64,000 nt of DNA from Roseococcus sp. (lineage in GTDB: Bacteria; Pseudomonadota; Alphaproteobacteria; Acetobacterales; Acetobacteraceae): contig JAOAIK010000042.1 in assembly GCA_026414745.1 (NCBI GenBank), forward strand, positions 53,404 through 117,403, read 5' to 3'. Positions 38,632-48,270 of this stretch are shown here, one piece after another; within the stretch, counting starts at the first letter, position 1; every line of letters starts with the position of its first letter. A model generated the notes under the pieces. That model was not told where the DNA came from. It ran no database searches and was given only the letters and a program-made list of their open reading frames with translations. The translations under genes and the position numbers were made by a program.

Positions 38632-40977
38632 ATGCCGGACACCAACCTCCCCTTCGACCCCACGCGCCTGAAGTTCGGCATCGGCCAGCCCGTGCCGCGC
38701 CAGGAGGACCCCCGTCTGCTGCGCGGGCAGGGGCGCTACACGGACGACCTCGCCCTGCCAGGGATGCTCTGGGCCGTTGTGGTGCGCAGCCCCTATGCGC
38801 ATGGCGTCATCACGCGCCTCGATGTCGAGGCCGCGCGCGCCGCGCCGGGGGTGCGGGCGGTGATCACCGCGGCCGACCTCGAGGGCTATGGCCCCATGGT
38901 CTGCGCCATGCCGCTCAGGAACGCCGACGGCACGCCGCTGCGCAGCACCCGCCGCGCCGCCCTGGCGCAGGACAAGGTGCGCTGGGTGGGCGATCCCGTC
39001 GCCCTGGTGGTCGCCGAGAGCAAGGCGCAGGCGAAGGACGCGGCCGAGCTGGTGGAGCTGGAGGTGGAGGTGCTGCCCGCGGTGACCGAGGCCTCGGCCG
39101 CCGCGGCGCCCGGCGCGCCGCTCGTCTATGACGAGATCCCCGGCAACTGCGTGCTCGACTTCGCCTTCGGCGATTCGGCGAAGGTGGCCGAGGCCTTCGC
39201 GCGCGCGGCGCATGTGCAGCGCCTCTCGATCCGCAACAGCCGCGTCGTCGTCGCCGCCATGGAACCGCGCAGCGCCATCGGCGAGTACGACGCCGAGACG
39301 GGCCGCTTCACCCTGCATGTCGGCTGCCAGGGCGTGTTCGGCCTGCGCAACCAACTCGCCGACGACATCCTGAGGCTGCCGCGCGACAAGGTTCGGGTGC
39401 TGACCGGCAATGTCGGCGGCAGCTTCGGCATGAAGGCCAACGCCTATCCCGAATACCTGCCGCTGCTGCACGCGGCGAAGCTGCTGGGCCGCCCGGTGAA
39501 ATGGACGGACGAGCGCTCGGGCGCCTTCCTCTCCGACCAGCACGGGCGCGACCACGAGGTGCAGGCCGAACTCGCCCTCGACGCCGAGGGCCGCTTCCTC
39601 GCCGTGCGTCTCACAGCCTTCGCCAACATGGGCGCCTATCTCTCCACCGTCGCGCCGCTGATGGGCACGGGCAACTTCGTCAAGAACGTGCAGTCCAACT
39701 ACGCGCTGCCGCTGATCGAGGTGCGCACGAGATGCCTGCTGACGAACACCACCCCCGTCTCGGCCTATCGCGGCGCGGGGCGGCCCGAGGGCAACTACTT
39801 CATGGAGCGGCTGATCGAGGAGGCCGCGCGCGCCATGGGCCGCGACGCTGTGGCGCTGCGCCGGCTCAACCACATCCGCCCCGAGCAGATGCCCTTCAAG
39901 GCGCCCTCGGGCAGCGTCTATGACGGGGGCGAGTTCGGCGCGATCCTGGACAAGGCGCTCGCGCTCGCCGACGCCGCGGGCTTCGAGGCGCGGCGGGCCG
40001 AGGCGCGCGCGCGCGGGATGCTGCGCGGCCTCGGCGTGGGCAACTTCCTCGAATGCACCGCCCCGCCTGCGAAAGAGCAGGGCGGCATCCGCTTCGAGAA
40101 GGACGGCACGGTGACCATCATCACCGGCACCCTCGACTACGGGCAGGGCCACTGGACGCCCTTCGCCCAGGTGCTGCACCAGAAGCTCGGCGTGCCCTTC
40201 GAGGCGATCCGGCTGCTGCAGGGCGATTCCGACGAGTTGATCGCAGGCGGCGGCACGGGCGGGTCGAAGTCGCTCATGGCCTCGGGCGCGGCCATCCTGG
40301 AGGCGAGCGAGCGGGTGATCGCGAAGGGGCGGCTGGCCGCCGCCCATGTGCTGGAGACTGCCCCGGCGGACATCGAGTTCGAGGCCGGCCGCTTCCTAGT
40401 GGCGGGCACGGACCGCGGCATCGGCATCATGGAGCTCGCTGCGCGGCTGCGCGAGAGCCACTCGCTCCCCTCGGAGATCCCCGCGAGCCTCGACGTGACG
40501 CATGTCTTCGAGGAGGCGCCGATGGCCTTTCCCAACGGCTGCCATGTCTGCGAGCTGGAGGTGGACCCGGAGACGGGGCTGACCCGCATCGTGAACTACG
40601 TGGCGGTCAACGATTTCGGCGTGATCGTGAACCCGCTGCTCGTGGCCGGCCAGGCCCATGGCGGCATCGCGCAGGGCATCGGCCAGGCGCTGCACGAGCG
40701 CGTGGCCTACAGCGAGGACGGGCAGCTCCTCTCCGGCAGTTTCATGGACTACGGCCTGCCCCGGGCCGATGACCTCCCCGCCTTCACCCTCGACACCCAT
40801 GCCGTGCCCTGCACCACCAACCCGCTCGGCGCCAAGGGCTGCGGGGAGGCAGGCTGCGCGGGCAGCCTGCCGGCGGTGATGAACGCGCTGGTCGATGCGC
40901 TGCGCCCGCTGGGGGTGAGCCACATCGACATGCCGGCCACGCCCGAGCGCATCTGGCGCGCCATCCACGGAGCGTGA
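38632..40977 (+). CDS. Xanthine dehydrogenase family molybdopterin-binding subunit (CoxL form II-like)
   Basis: GQPVPRQEDPRLLRGQGRYTDD; AYRGAGRPEGNY; KGCGEAGCAGSLPAVMNAL. Confidence 0.92.
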   Translation: MPDTNLPFDPTRLKFGIGQPVPRQEDPRLLRGQGRYTDDLALPGMLWAVVVRSPYAHGVITRLDVEAARAAPGVRAVITAADLEGYGPMVCAMPLRNADGTPLRSTRRAALAQDKVRWVGDPVALVVAESKAQAKDAAELVELEVEVLPAVTEASAAAAPGAPLVYDEIPGNCVLDFAFGDSAKVAEAFARAAHVQRLSIRNSRVVVAAMEPRSAIGEYDAETGRFTLHVGCQGVFGLRNQLADDILRLPRDKVRVLTGNVGGSFGMKANAYPEYLPLLHAAKLLGRPVKWTDERSGAFLSDQHGRDHEVQAELALDAEGRFLAVRLTAFANMGAYLSTVAPLMGTGNFVKNVQSNYALPLIEVRTRCLLTNTTPVSAYRGAGRPEGNYFMERLIEEAARAMGRDAVALRRLNHIRPEQMPFKAPSGSVYDGGEFGAILDKALALADAAGFEARRAEARARGMLRGLGVGNFLECTAPPAKEQGGIRFEKDGTVTIITGTLDYGQGHWTPFAQVLHQKLGVPFEAIRLLQGDSDELIAGGGTGGSKSLMASGAAILEASERVIAKGRLAAAHVLETAPADIEFEAGRFLVAGTDRGIGIMELAARLRESHSLPSEIPASLDVTHVFEEAPMAFPNGCHVCELEVDPETGLTRIVNYVAVNDFGVIVNPLLVAGQAHGGIAQGIGQALHERVAYSEDGQLLSGSFMDYGLPRADDLPAFTLDTHAVPCTTNPLGAKGCGEAGCAGSLPAVMNALVDALRPLGVSHIDMPATPERIWRAIHGA

Positions 40978-41073
40978 CGCCGGCTTTCTCATCGCCCTTG
41001 CATATGCGGGATCACTCATGCTTCACTCCCGCGCGGAGAGGGCGGAAAGCCCCGGCGGAGGAGGGTTGGTCCA

Positions 41074-41556
41074 GTGAGGTTCCCGTTTGAGCAGCGCGCC
41101 CTGCGCCAGGCCGTTCTGGCTTTCGGCCTGGCGCTGCCGCTCGGGCTTGTGCCGGGAGAGGCGCCGGCGCGGGGCGACACGCAGCCCGTTCCCTTCCGCG
41201 TCGTCGAGGATGCCATTCCCGAGCCGCTGACGAACCAGCCGGGCGACGCCGAGCGTGGCCGGGCCGTGGCGCTCGACCGCTCGCGCGGCAACTGCATCAC
41301 CTGCCACGAAATGCCGGTGCAGGCCGATTTCCAGGGCAACCTCGGCCCGCCGCTGGACGGCCTCGCCCAGCGCTACACGGTGGGCGAACTGCGCCTGCGC
41401 GTGGTGGACAGCAAGCGCATCAACCCCGAGAGCAACATGCCCTCCTTCTACCGCATCGAGGGCCTCTACAACGTCCGCCGCGACTGGGTCGGCCGCACCA
41501 TGCTGACCGCCCAGGAGGTGGAGGATCTTCTGGCCTATCTGATGACCCTGCGCTGA
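41074..41556 (+). CDS. soxX: Sulfur oxidation c-type cytochrome SoxX
   Basis: Single CITCH haem motif; GNLGPPLDGLAQRYTVGELRLRVVDSKRINPESNMPSFYR. Confidence 0.95.
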   Translation: MRFPFEQRALRQAVLAFGLALPLGLVPGEAPARGDTQPVPFRVVEDAIPEPLTNQPGDAERGRAVALDRSRGNCITCHEMPVQADFQGNLGPPLDGLAQRYTVGELRLRVVDSKRINPESNMPSFYRIEGLYNVRRDWVGRTMLTAQEVEDLLAYLMTLR

Positions 41557-41561
41557 GAACC

Positions 41562-42035
41562 ATGGAGAACGCGATGCATCACCTCAAGGCGCCCACACGG
41601 CGCGGCGCGATGGGGCTGGCGGCGGCGGCCGCAGCTGTCGCGCTGCTGCCCATGCCCGCCTCCGCCCAGCTCTCCGCCGCCGTGCAGGCGGCGGTGGACC
41701 GGGTGCGCGGCAACCGCACGGCGCAGGAGGGGCGTATCACTCTGCGCGCCCCGCCGATCGCCGAGAACGGCAACACCGTGCCGATCACCATCAGCGTGGA
41801 CAGCCCCATGACGGCGGCGGACCACGTGACGCGCGTGCACGTCTTCGCCACCGGCAACCCGACGCCGGAGGTCGCGGTCTTCCACCTCACTCCGGCCATG
41901 GGCCGGGCGCAGGTGGACACGCGCATCCGCCTTGGCCAGACCCAGGACGTGCTGGTGCTCGCGGAAATGCAGGACGGCTCACTGTTCCAGGCGCGCTCCG
42001 AGGTGAAGGTCACCATCGGCGGCTGCGGCGGCTGA
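41562..42035 (+). CDS. soxY: Thiosulfate oxidation carrier protein SoxY
   Basis: Tat-type leader; C-terminal swinging-arm motif ...VTIGGCGG. Confidence 0.96.
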   Translation: MENAMHHLKAPTRRGAMGLAAAAAAVALLPMPASAQLSAAVQAAVDRVRGNRTAQEGRITLRAPPIAENGNTVPITISVDSPMTAADHVTRVHVFATGNPTPEVAVFHLTPAMGRAQVDTRIRLGQTQDVLVLAEMQDGSLFQARSEVKVTIGGCGG

Positions 42036-42055
42036 GCGAAGGAGGGAGACGAACC

Positions 42056-42388
42056 ATGGCGGCACCCATCGGACAGCCCCGCGTTCGCCTTCCCGCGCAG
42101 GTCCGCGCGGGCGAGGTGATCGAAATCCGCACCCTGATCTCGCACGTGATGGAGACGGGGCAGCGGCGCGACCAGGCGGGCAACGTGATCCCGCGCGACA
42201 TCATCAAGCGCTTCGAGGCGAAGTTCGAGGGCCAGCTCGTCTTCGCCATGGACCTCGCGCCCGCAATCTCGGCGAACCCCTACATCGCCTTCCAGTTCCG
42301 CGCGGAGCGCCCGGGCCGCTTCGAGTTCACCTGGACGAACGACGCGGGCGAGAGTCGGAGCGCGACGCAGGATCTCCGGCTCGCCTGA
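42056..42388 (+). CDS. soxZ: Thiosulfate oxidation carrier complex protein SoxZ
   Basis: EIRTLISHVMETGQRRDQAGNVIPRDIIKRFEAKFEGQ. Confidence 0.96.
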   Translation: MAAPIGQPRVRLPAQVRAGEVIEIRTLISHVMETGQRRDQAGNVIPRDIIKRFEAKFEGQLVFAMDLAPAISANPYIAFQFRAERPGRFEFTWTNDAGESRSATQDLRLA

Positions 42389-42427
42389 GGCGGGCCGGGG
42401 GCGCGCGTTCGGGGGAGGAGGCAGGGC

Positions 42428-43225
42428 ATGAAGATCGGGATGGTCCTGGCGGGGCTGGCCGCGGCCTCGCTTACCGCTGTTGTCGCCTTCGCGCAGGGCG
42501 AACGTCCTCCCAACCGCCCCATCCCCGATCCGCAATCGGGCCGGCATTTCGCCACCCCCGACACGCTGGCCATCCAGGACGACGATTTCCTCAACCCCGC
42601 CTTCCTCTGGGTGGAGGAGGGAGAGCAGGCCTGGAACCGGGTGGAGGGGACAGCCGGCCAGTCCTGTGCCTCCTGCCACAACGACGCGACAGAGAGCATG
42701 CGGGGCGTGCGGGCGCGCATGCCCGCCTATCACCCGCGGCTGCAGCGCGTGGTGACGCTGGAGCAGCAGGTGAACATCTGCCGCACCGAGCGCATGGGCG
42801 CGCCGCCCCTGCCCATCGACAGCCGGCCGCTCAACGCCATCACCACCTACATCGCGCTGCAGTCGCGCGGGATGCCGGTGAACGTGGACATCTCCGGCCC
42901 CGCGCGACGCTTCTTCGACGAGGGCGAGCGCTTCTACAACACGCGCCGCGGTCAGCTCGACATGCGCTGCGCCACCTGCCACGAGGAGAACTACGGGCGT
43001 TACCTCCGCGCCGATCTGCTCTCCCAGGGCATGTCCAATGGCTTCCCCACCTATCGGCTGAAGGAGCAGCGGGTGATCAGCCTGCAGTTCCGCCTGATGG
43101 GCTGCGTGCAGGACGTGCGCGGCGAGCCGCCGGCCATGGGCAGCGAGGCCTTCACCAACCTCGAGTTCTACCTCGCGTGGCGCGCGCAGGGGCTGCCGGT
43201 CGAGAGCCCCTCCGTGCGCCGCTGA
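42428..43225 (+). CDS. soxA: Sulfur oxidation c-type cytochrome SoxA (dihaem)
   Basis: CASCH and CATCH motifs; GFPTYRLKEQRVISLQFRLMGCVQDVRGEP. Confidence 0.96.
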   Translation: MKIGMVLAGLAAASLTAVVAFAQGERPPNRPIPDPQSGRHFATPDTLAIQDDDFLNPAFLWVEEGEQAWNRVEGTAGQSCASCHNDATESMRGVRARMPAYHPRLQRVVTLEQQVNICRTERMGAPPLPIDSRPLNAITTYIALQSRGMPVNVDISGPARRFFDEGERFYNTRRGQLDMRCATCHEENYGRYLRADLLSQGMSNGFPTYRLKEQRVISLQFRLMGCVQDVRGEPPAMGSEAFTNLEFYLAWRAQGLPVESPSVRR

Positions 43226-43238
43226 GGAGACGCCCCGC

Positions 43239-44900
43239 ATGATCACCCGCCGCGACCTGCTCGCTGCCGGGGCCGCGCTGGCGGCGCTGCCCGCCCGCGC
43301 CCAGCAGGCGCCGAGCCAGGAGGAGCTGCTGCGCTTCGCGCCCCTCGGCCAGGTCACGCTGCTGCACAGCACCGACCTGCACGCGCAGCTCACCCCCATG
43401 TTTTTCCGCGAGCCCGAGACCAATCTCGGCGTGGGCGAGGTGCGCGGCGTGCTGCCGCACCTGACGGGTCAGGACTTCCTCGCCGCCTTCGACATCCCGC
43501 GCGGCAGCGCCATGGCGCATGCGCTGACGCATCTCGACTTCGCCGATCTCGCCCGCCGCTTCGGGCCGATGGGCGGCGTGGACCGGCTGGCCACCGTGAT
43601 CAAGGCCATTCGCGCCGAGCGCCCGGGCCGCACCCTGCTGCTCGATGGCGGCGACACCTGGCAGGGATCCTGGACCAGCCTGCGCACCCGCGGGGCCGAC
43701 ATGGTGGCGGTGCAGAAGGCGCTGGGCGTCGAGGCCATGGTCGGCCACTGGGAGTTCACCTACGGCGCCGACCGGGTGAAGGAACTGGCCGAGGAGCTGG
43801 GCGCGCCCTTCCTCGCCAGCAACGTGCAGGACAGCGAGTGGAACGAGGACGTGTTCGGCCACACCGCCATGTTCGAGCGCGGCGGCGTGAAGATCGCGGT
43901 GATCGGCCAGGCCTTCCCCTACACGCCCATCGCCAACCCGCGCTGGATGTTCCCGGAGTGGAGCTTCGGCATCAAGGAGGAGAAGCTGGCCGAGCGCGTG
44001 GCGGCCGCCCGCGCCGATGGCGCGGCGCTCGTCGTGCTGCTCTCGCACAACGGCTTCGACGTGGACCGCAAGCTGGCCCGGCGTGTGCCCGGCATCGACG
44101 TGATCCTGACCGGCCACACCCATGACGCCATGCCCCGGCCGCTGCAGGTCGGAAACACGCTGCTGATCGCCACCGGCGCCTGCGGGAAGTTCCTCTCGCG
44201 CCTCGACATCGAGGTGGAGGGCGGGCGCATGAAGGCCTGGCGCCACGCGCTGATCCCGATCTTCAGCGAGCGCATCGCGCCGGATGCCGAGATGGCCGCG
44301 CTGGTGGCGCGGCTGCGCGCGCCCTTCGCGGCCGAGCTCTCGCGCGTGGTGGGCCGGACGGAGTCGCTGCTCTACCGCCGCGGCAACACCGCCGGCACCT
44401 GGGACGACGCGATCTGCGACGCGCTGCTCTCGGTGCGCGAGGCGGAGATCGCCCTCTCGCCCGGATTCCGCTGGGGCACCTCCCTGCCGCCGGGCAGCGA
44501 CATCACCGCCGAGGATGTCTGGGCGCAGACCGCCATCACCTATCCCAACGCCTACCGCATGCTGATGACCGGGGCGCAGATCAAGGCGATCCTCGAGGAC
44601 GTGGCGGACAACCTGTTCAACCCCGACCCCTATTTCCAGCAGGGTGGGGACATGGTGCGCACGGGCGGCCTCGCCTTCACCCTGGATGTGGCGGGGCGGC
44701 CGGGGCAGCGCGTCTCCGATCTGCGGCTGCTGCGCACCGGCGCGCCGCTGGAGGCCGAGCGCAGCTACCGCGTGGCGGGCTGGGCCTCCATCAACCAGGG
44801 CACGGAGGGGCCGCCGATCTGGGAGGTGGTGTTCGCCCATCTCGCGCGCGGGCCGCTGCGCGCCGAGCCGCGCCAGGACGTGCGGCTGCGCGGCGTCTGA
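43239..44900 (+). CDS. soxB: Thiosulfohydrolase SoxB
   Basis: TLLHSTDLHAQL, LLDGGDTWQGSWTSLRTRGADMV, LLSHNGFDVDRKLARRVPGIDVILTGHTHDAMP. Confidence 0.97.
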   Translation: MITRRDLLAAGAALAALPARAQQAPSQEELLRFAPLGQVTLLHSTDLHAQLTPMFFREPETNLGVGEVRGVLPHLTGQDFLAAFDIPRGSAMAHALTHLDFADLARRFGPMGGVDRLATVIKAIRAERPGRTLLLDGGDTWQGSWTSLRTRGADMVAVQKALGVEAMVGHWEFTYGADRVKELAEELGAPFLASNVQDSEWNEDVFGHTAMFERGGVKIAVIGQAFPYTPIANPRWMFPEWSFGIKEEKLAERVAAARADGAALVVLLSHNGFDVDRKLARRVPGIDVILTGHTHDAMPRPLQVGNTLLIATGACGKFLSRLDIEVEGGRMKAWRHALIPIFSERIAPDAEMAALVARLRAPFAAELSRVVGRTESLLYRRGNTAGTWDDAICDALLSVREAEIALSPGFRWGTSLPPGSDITAEDVWAQTAITYPNAYRMLMTGAQIKAILEDVADNLFNPDPYFQQGGDMVRTGGLAFTLDVAGRPGQRVSDLRLLRTGAPLEAERSYRVAGWASINQGTEGPPIWEVVFAHLARGPLRAEPRQDVRLRGV

Positions 44901-44906
44901 GCGCCC

Positions 44907-45641
44907 ATGGAGGTCGGCCACGCCGCGGCCGTGCTGGGCGGCGCGCTCAGCTTCCTCTCGCCCTGCGTGCTGCCGCTCATCATCCCCTATCTGGGCTTCC
45001 TGGGCGGGGTGACGCTGCGCGCCGCCCCGGGCGGGGTGGTGGCGGAGGTGCCGGCGCGCGGGCGCGTGCTGCTGGCCGCGCTGTTCTTCGTGCTGGGCTT
45101 CGCCACGGTGTTCACCGCGCTGGGCGCCACGGCCAGCGCCGTCTCGCAGCTTCTGCAGGCGCATCTGGAGACGGCGGCGCTGGTGGCGGGGGCGGTGCTG
45201 GTGCTGTTCGGCCTGCATGTGATGGGGGTGCTGCGCCTCGGGCTGCTGAACCGCGAGGCGCGGTTCCAGACGGCCGCGCGCCCCGTCTCGCCCGCCGGGG
45301 CCTATCTGGTGGGCCTCGCCTTCGCCTTCGGCTGGACGCCCTGCGTGGGGCCCATCCTCGCGGGCATCCTCACCATCGCGGCGAGCCGCGGCGGCGCGCT
45401 GGAGGGGGCGACGCTGCTCTTCGCCTACGCCATGGGCATCGGCATCCCCTTCCTGCTGGCGGCCGCTTTCGCCACGCCCTTCCTCGGCTTCGTGCAGCGC
45501 TTCCGCCGACACTTCCGCAAGGTGGAGATCGCGCTCGGCCTGCTGCTGATCGCCACCGGCCTGCTGGTGATGACCGGCGGCTTCCAGGAGATCGGCGCCT
45601 GGATGATCGAGCGCTGGCCCGAACTCGGGCGCTTCGGATGA
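44907..45641 (+). CDS. CcdA-type thiol-disulfide membrane protein (SoxV-like)
   Basis: GALSFLSPCVLPLIIPYLGFLGG; FAFGWTPCVGPILAGIL. Confidence 0.93.
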   Translation: MEVGHAAAVLGGALSFLSPCVLPLIIPYLGFLGGVTLRAAPGGVVAEVPARGRVLLAALFFVLGFATVFTALGATASAVSQLLQAHLETAALVAGAVLVLFGLHVMGVLRLGLLNREARFQTAARPVSPAGAYLVGLAFAFGWTPCVGPILAGILTIAASRGGALEGATLLFAYAMGIGIPFLLAAAFATPFLGFVQRFRRHFRKVEIALGLLLIATGLLVMTGGFQEIGAWMIERWPELGRFG

Positions 45642-45649
45642 GGCGGCGC

Positions 45650-46219
45650 TCAGCCCGCCCCGCGCCGGGCGCGCCAAGCGCGGAACTCCGTGCCGTCGGC
45701 GTACCCATGGGCGGCGACGTACTGGAACAGGGCGAGGAAGTCGGGCTTGGCCATCAGCCCGTGCATGCGCGCCACCTCTACCTCGCGGCCCGGGCGGCGG
45801 GGCGCCTGCTCGGGGAAGAAGACGATGGTGGGGGTGAAGGTGACGCGCCAGCGCCGGGCCAGCGCGCGCTCCTCCATCTTCTGCCCATCGAAATCCGTGG
45901 CCTCGCGCGCGCCGTGCAGGTCCATCTGCACCATGCGGAAGCGGGGCCGGATGAAGCCTTCGATCTCGGGCTGCACCAGGTGGTCGGTGTGCATCTCCCG
46001 GCAGTAGGGGCAGCCGCGCTGGTCGAACACCACGGCCAGGCGCAGCCCGGCGGCGGTGGCCTCGGCCAGCTCCTCGGGCAGGTCGAGGAAGCCCTCGTGG
46101 AACCAGTCCTGGGTGTAGCCGCTCTCGGTCCGCACGGGGGCGGCCGCTGCGGGCGCGATCCGGGCCAGGGCGGGAAGGGCGAGCGCGCCGAACAGCGTGC
46201 GGCGGGCAAGGCGGGGCAT
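45650..46219 (-). CDS. SoxW-like thioredoxin-fold periplasmic protein
   Basis: Signal peptide; FDQRGCPYCREMHTDHLVQPEIEGFIRPRFRMVQMDL. Confidence 0.85.
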   Translation of the reverse strand: MPRLARRTLFGALALPALARIAPAAAAPVRTESGYTQDWFHEGFLDLPEELAEATAAGLRLAVVFDQRGCPYCREMHTDHLVQPEIEGFIRPRFRMVQMDLHGAREATDFDGQKMEERALARRWRVTFTPTIVFFPEQAPRRPGREVEVARMHGLMAKPDFLALFQYVAAHGYADGTEFRAWRARRGAG

Positions 46220-46272
46220 GGCGGCGATCTCCTCCGCGCGCCATCATGCGCCCGCGCCCCCGGGGTGCGTCA

Positions 46273-47814
46273 ATGCGGCTGAGGCCCTGGCTCGATGCGG
46301 CGACCATGGGCCTGTCCAGCGCGCTGGGGCTGCTGGTCGAGATCGTCGCGGGGCGGCTGATCGCGCCCTATGTCGGCATGTCCGTCCATTCCTGGACGGC
46401 GGTGATCGCGGTGGTGCTGGGGGGCTTCTCGCTCGGCCACTGGTGGGGCGGGCGGCTCGCCGGGCCGGAGTGCGACCGCGCGCGCGGCCATGCGCGGCTG
46501 GCCTGGCTGCTGCTGGGCTGCGCCGGTGCGACGCTCGCCGCGGTGCCGGCGCTGCGCCTCGTCGCGCCCGTGCTCGACGCGCCGGGGGTGCATCCCCTTC
46601 TCGCCATGCTGGGCTTTGCGCTGGCGGGCTTCCTCGCCCCCAGCCTGCTGGTGGGCGCCGTCTCGCCCATCGTCACCAAGCTCGCGGTGGAGGAGGCGCC
46701 GCCGGGCGGGGTAGGGCGGGTGCTGGGCCGGCTCTTCGCGCTCTCGGCGCTGGGCGCCATCGCGGGCACCCTCGCGGCGGGCTTCCTGCTGCTCGCGTGG
46801 ATCGGCTCCTCGGGCGCGATGCTGGCCGCCGCCGCGCTCTATGGGCTGATGGGGGCCGCCCATGCGGCGGCCGCGCGCGGGCTGCGCCCGGGGCTCGCGC
46901 TCGCGGCGGCTGCGCTGGCGGTGCCGGGCGGGGCGGCCTTCCTGCCTGCCTTCGCCCGCGCCTGCGACGCCGAGAGCGCCTATGCCTGCCTGCGCGTGGT
47001 GGACGCAGCACCGCTCGTCGGGCAGCCGGCGCGGCTGCTGGTGCTCGATCACCTCGCCCATGGCGTGAATGTGGAGCGCGAGCCCGGCCTGCTGGTGCAA
47101 CCCTATCTGCATCTGGCGGACGAGCTCGTCCGCGCCCGCGGCCTGCCGGAGCGCCCGCGCGCCTTCTTCGCCGGCGGCGGCGCCTTCACCCTGCCGCGCG
47201 CCTGGGCCGAGGCCTTTCCCGAGGGGCGCCTGCTCGTCGCCGAGATCGACGCGACGGTGGTGCGCCTCGCGCGCGAGGCCTTCTGGCTTGCGGACTCCCC
47301 CGCGCTCGAGGTGGTGGCGCGCGACGCGCGCGCCGCGCTGCAGGCCCTGCCGGAAGGCCCGCGCTTCGACGTGATCCTGGCCGACGCCTTCCAGGACCTC
47401 GCCATGCCCGTGCACCTCGTCACGCGCGAATGGCACCGCGCGGTGCGCGCGCGCCTCGCCCCCGGCGGCGCCTATCTGGTGAACGTGATGGAGGACCGGC
47501 GCGAGCCGCGCTTCCTGCTCGCCCTCGTGCGCACCCTCGCCGAGGAGTTCGCGCATGTGGAGCTGTGGGTGGAGATGGCCGAGCAGCCGCCCGGGCGGCG
47601 CATCACCTATCTCGTGCTCGCCTCCGACGCGCCCACCCCCTTCGCGCGCCTCGCCGCCACGCGCGGGCCGGGGCGCGGCTGGGCGCGCCTGCCGCCCGAG
47701 TTCGTCGCCGCCCGCGCCGCGCGCGCGCGCGTGCCGCTGCTTACCGACGACTACGCGCCGGTGGAGCGGCTGATGTCGCACCTGCTTCTCTCGCCGGAGG
47801 CCAGCGGACGATGA
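46273..47814 (+). CDS. Fused membrane / spermidine synthase-like protein
   Basis: N-terminal MFS-like TM region (GLLVEIVAGRLIAPYVGMSVHSWTAVI) and C-terminal FFAGGGAFTLPRAW...VAEIDATVVRLARE methyltransferase-like fold. Confidence 0.82.
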   Translation: MRLRPWLDAATMGLSSALGLLVEIVAGRLIAPYVGMSVHSWTAVIAVVLGGFSLGHWWGGRLAGPECDRARGHARLAWLLLGCAGATLAAVPALRLVAPVLDAPGVHPLLAMLGFALAGFLAPSLLVGAVSPIVTKLAVEEAPPGGVGRVLGRLFALSALGAIAGTLAAGFLLLAWIGSSGAMLAAAALYGLMGAAHAAAARGLRPGLALAAAALAVPGGAAFLPAFARACDAESAYACLRVVDAAPLVGQPARLLVLDHLAHGVNVEREPGLLVQPYLHLADELVRARGLPERPRAFFAGGGAFTLPRAWAEAFPEGRLLVAEIDATVVRLAREAFWLADSPALEVVARDARAALQALPEGPRFDVILADAFQDLAMPVHLVTREWHRAVRARLAPGGAYLVNVMEDRREPRFLLALVRTLAEEFAHVELWVEMAEQPPGRRITYLVLASDAPTPFARLAATRGPGRGWARLPPEFVAARAARARVPLLTDDYAPVERLMSHLLLSPEASGR

Positions 47815-48263
47815 CCCCACGCCGGAAGCTTCTGATCCTTCCCGCCGCGCTTCCCCTCGCCGCGCGGGCGCAGCGGCGCGAGACCCCGCTCGCGGAGCCG
47901 CGCCCCTCCATGGACCAGCCGCGGCGCATCGTCGTCTCGCTCAGCGAGCGCGAGCCGGAGCGCGCGCATGCGGTGTTCTCGAACCTGATCAACATCCAGG
48001 GCTTCTACGGGCAGGACCTGGTGGAGATCCTCCTCGTCGCCTACGGCCCCGGGGTGCGCCACCTGATCGCGGCCGAAAGCCAGGTGGCCGAGCGCGTCGC
48101 GTCGCTGCAGGCCTATGACGTGGCCTTCGTGGCCTGCGGGGCGACGCTCGATTCCCTTGGTCTCGGGCCCGAAGCCCTGCTGCCGGGGGTGGAGGTGGTG
48201 CAGAACGGCCTGCCCGAGATCGTGGAGCGCACGCTGATGGGCTGGGTGCATCTGCGCCCCTGA
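47811..48263 (+). CDS. Exported DsrE-family protein
   Basis: N-terminal signal-like MTPRRKLLILPAALPLAARAQ; FSNLINIQGFYGQDLVEILLVAYGPGVRHLI; VAFVACGATLDSLGL. Confidence 0.78.
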   Translation: MTPRRKLLILPAALPLAARAQRRETPLAEPRPSMDQPRRIVVSLSEREPERAHAVFSNLINIQGFYGQDLVEILLVAYGPGVRHLIAAESQVAERVASLQAYDVAFVACGATLDSLGLGPEALLPGVEVVQNGLPEIVERTLMGWVHLRP

Positions 48264-48270
48264 GGGCGCC

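Noticed and set aside
41000-41007. GCATATGC upstream of soxX as a regulator site
   Set aside because: An 8-bp palindrome alone is too weak; no second half-site or supported promoter could be read.
43152-46307. 1051-aa minus-strand ORF over soxB/ccdA
   Set aside because: Antisense shadow of soxB; H/R/G-rich low complexity with no domains.
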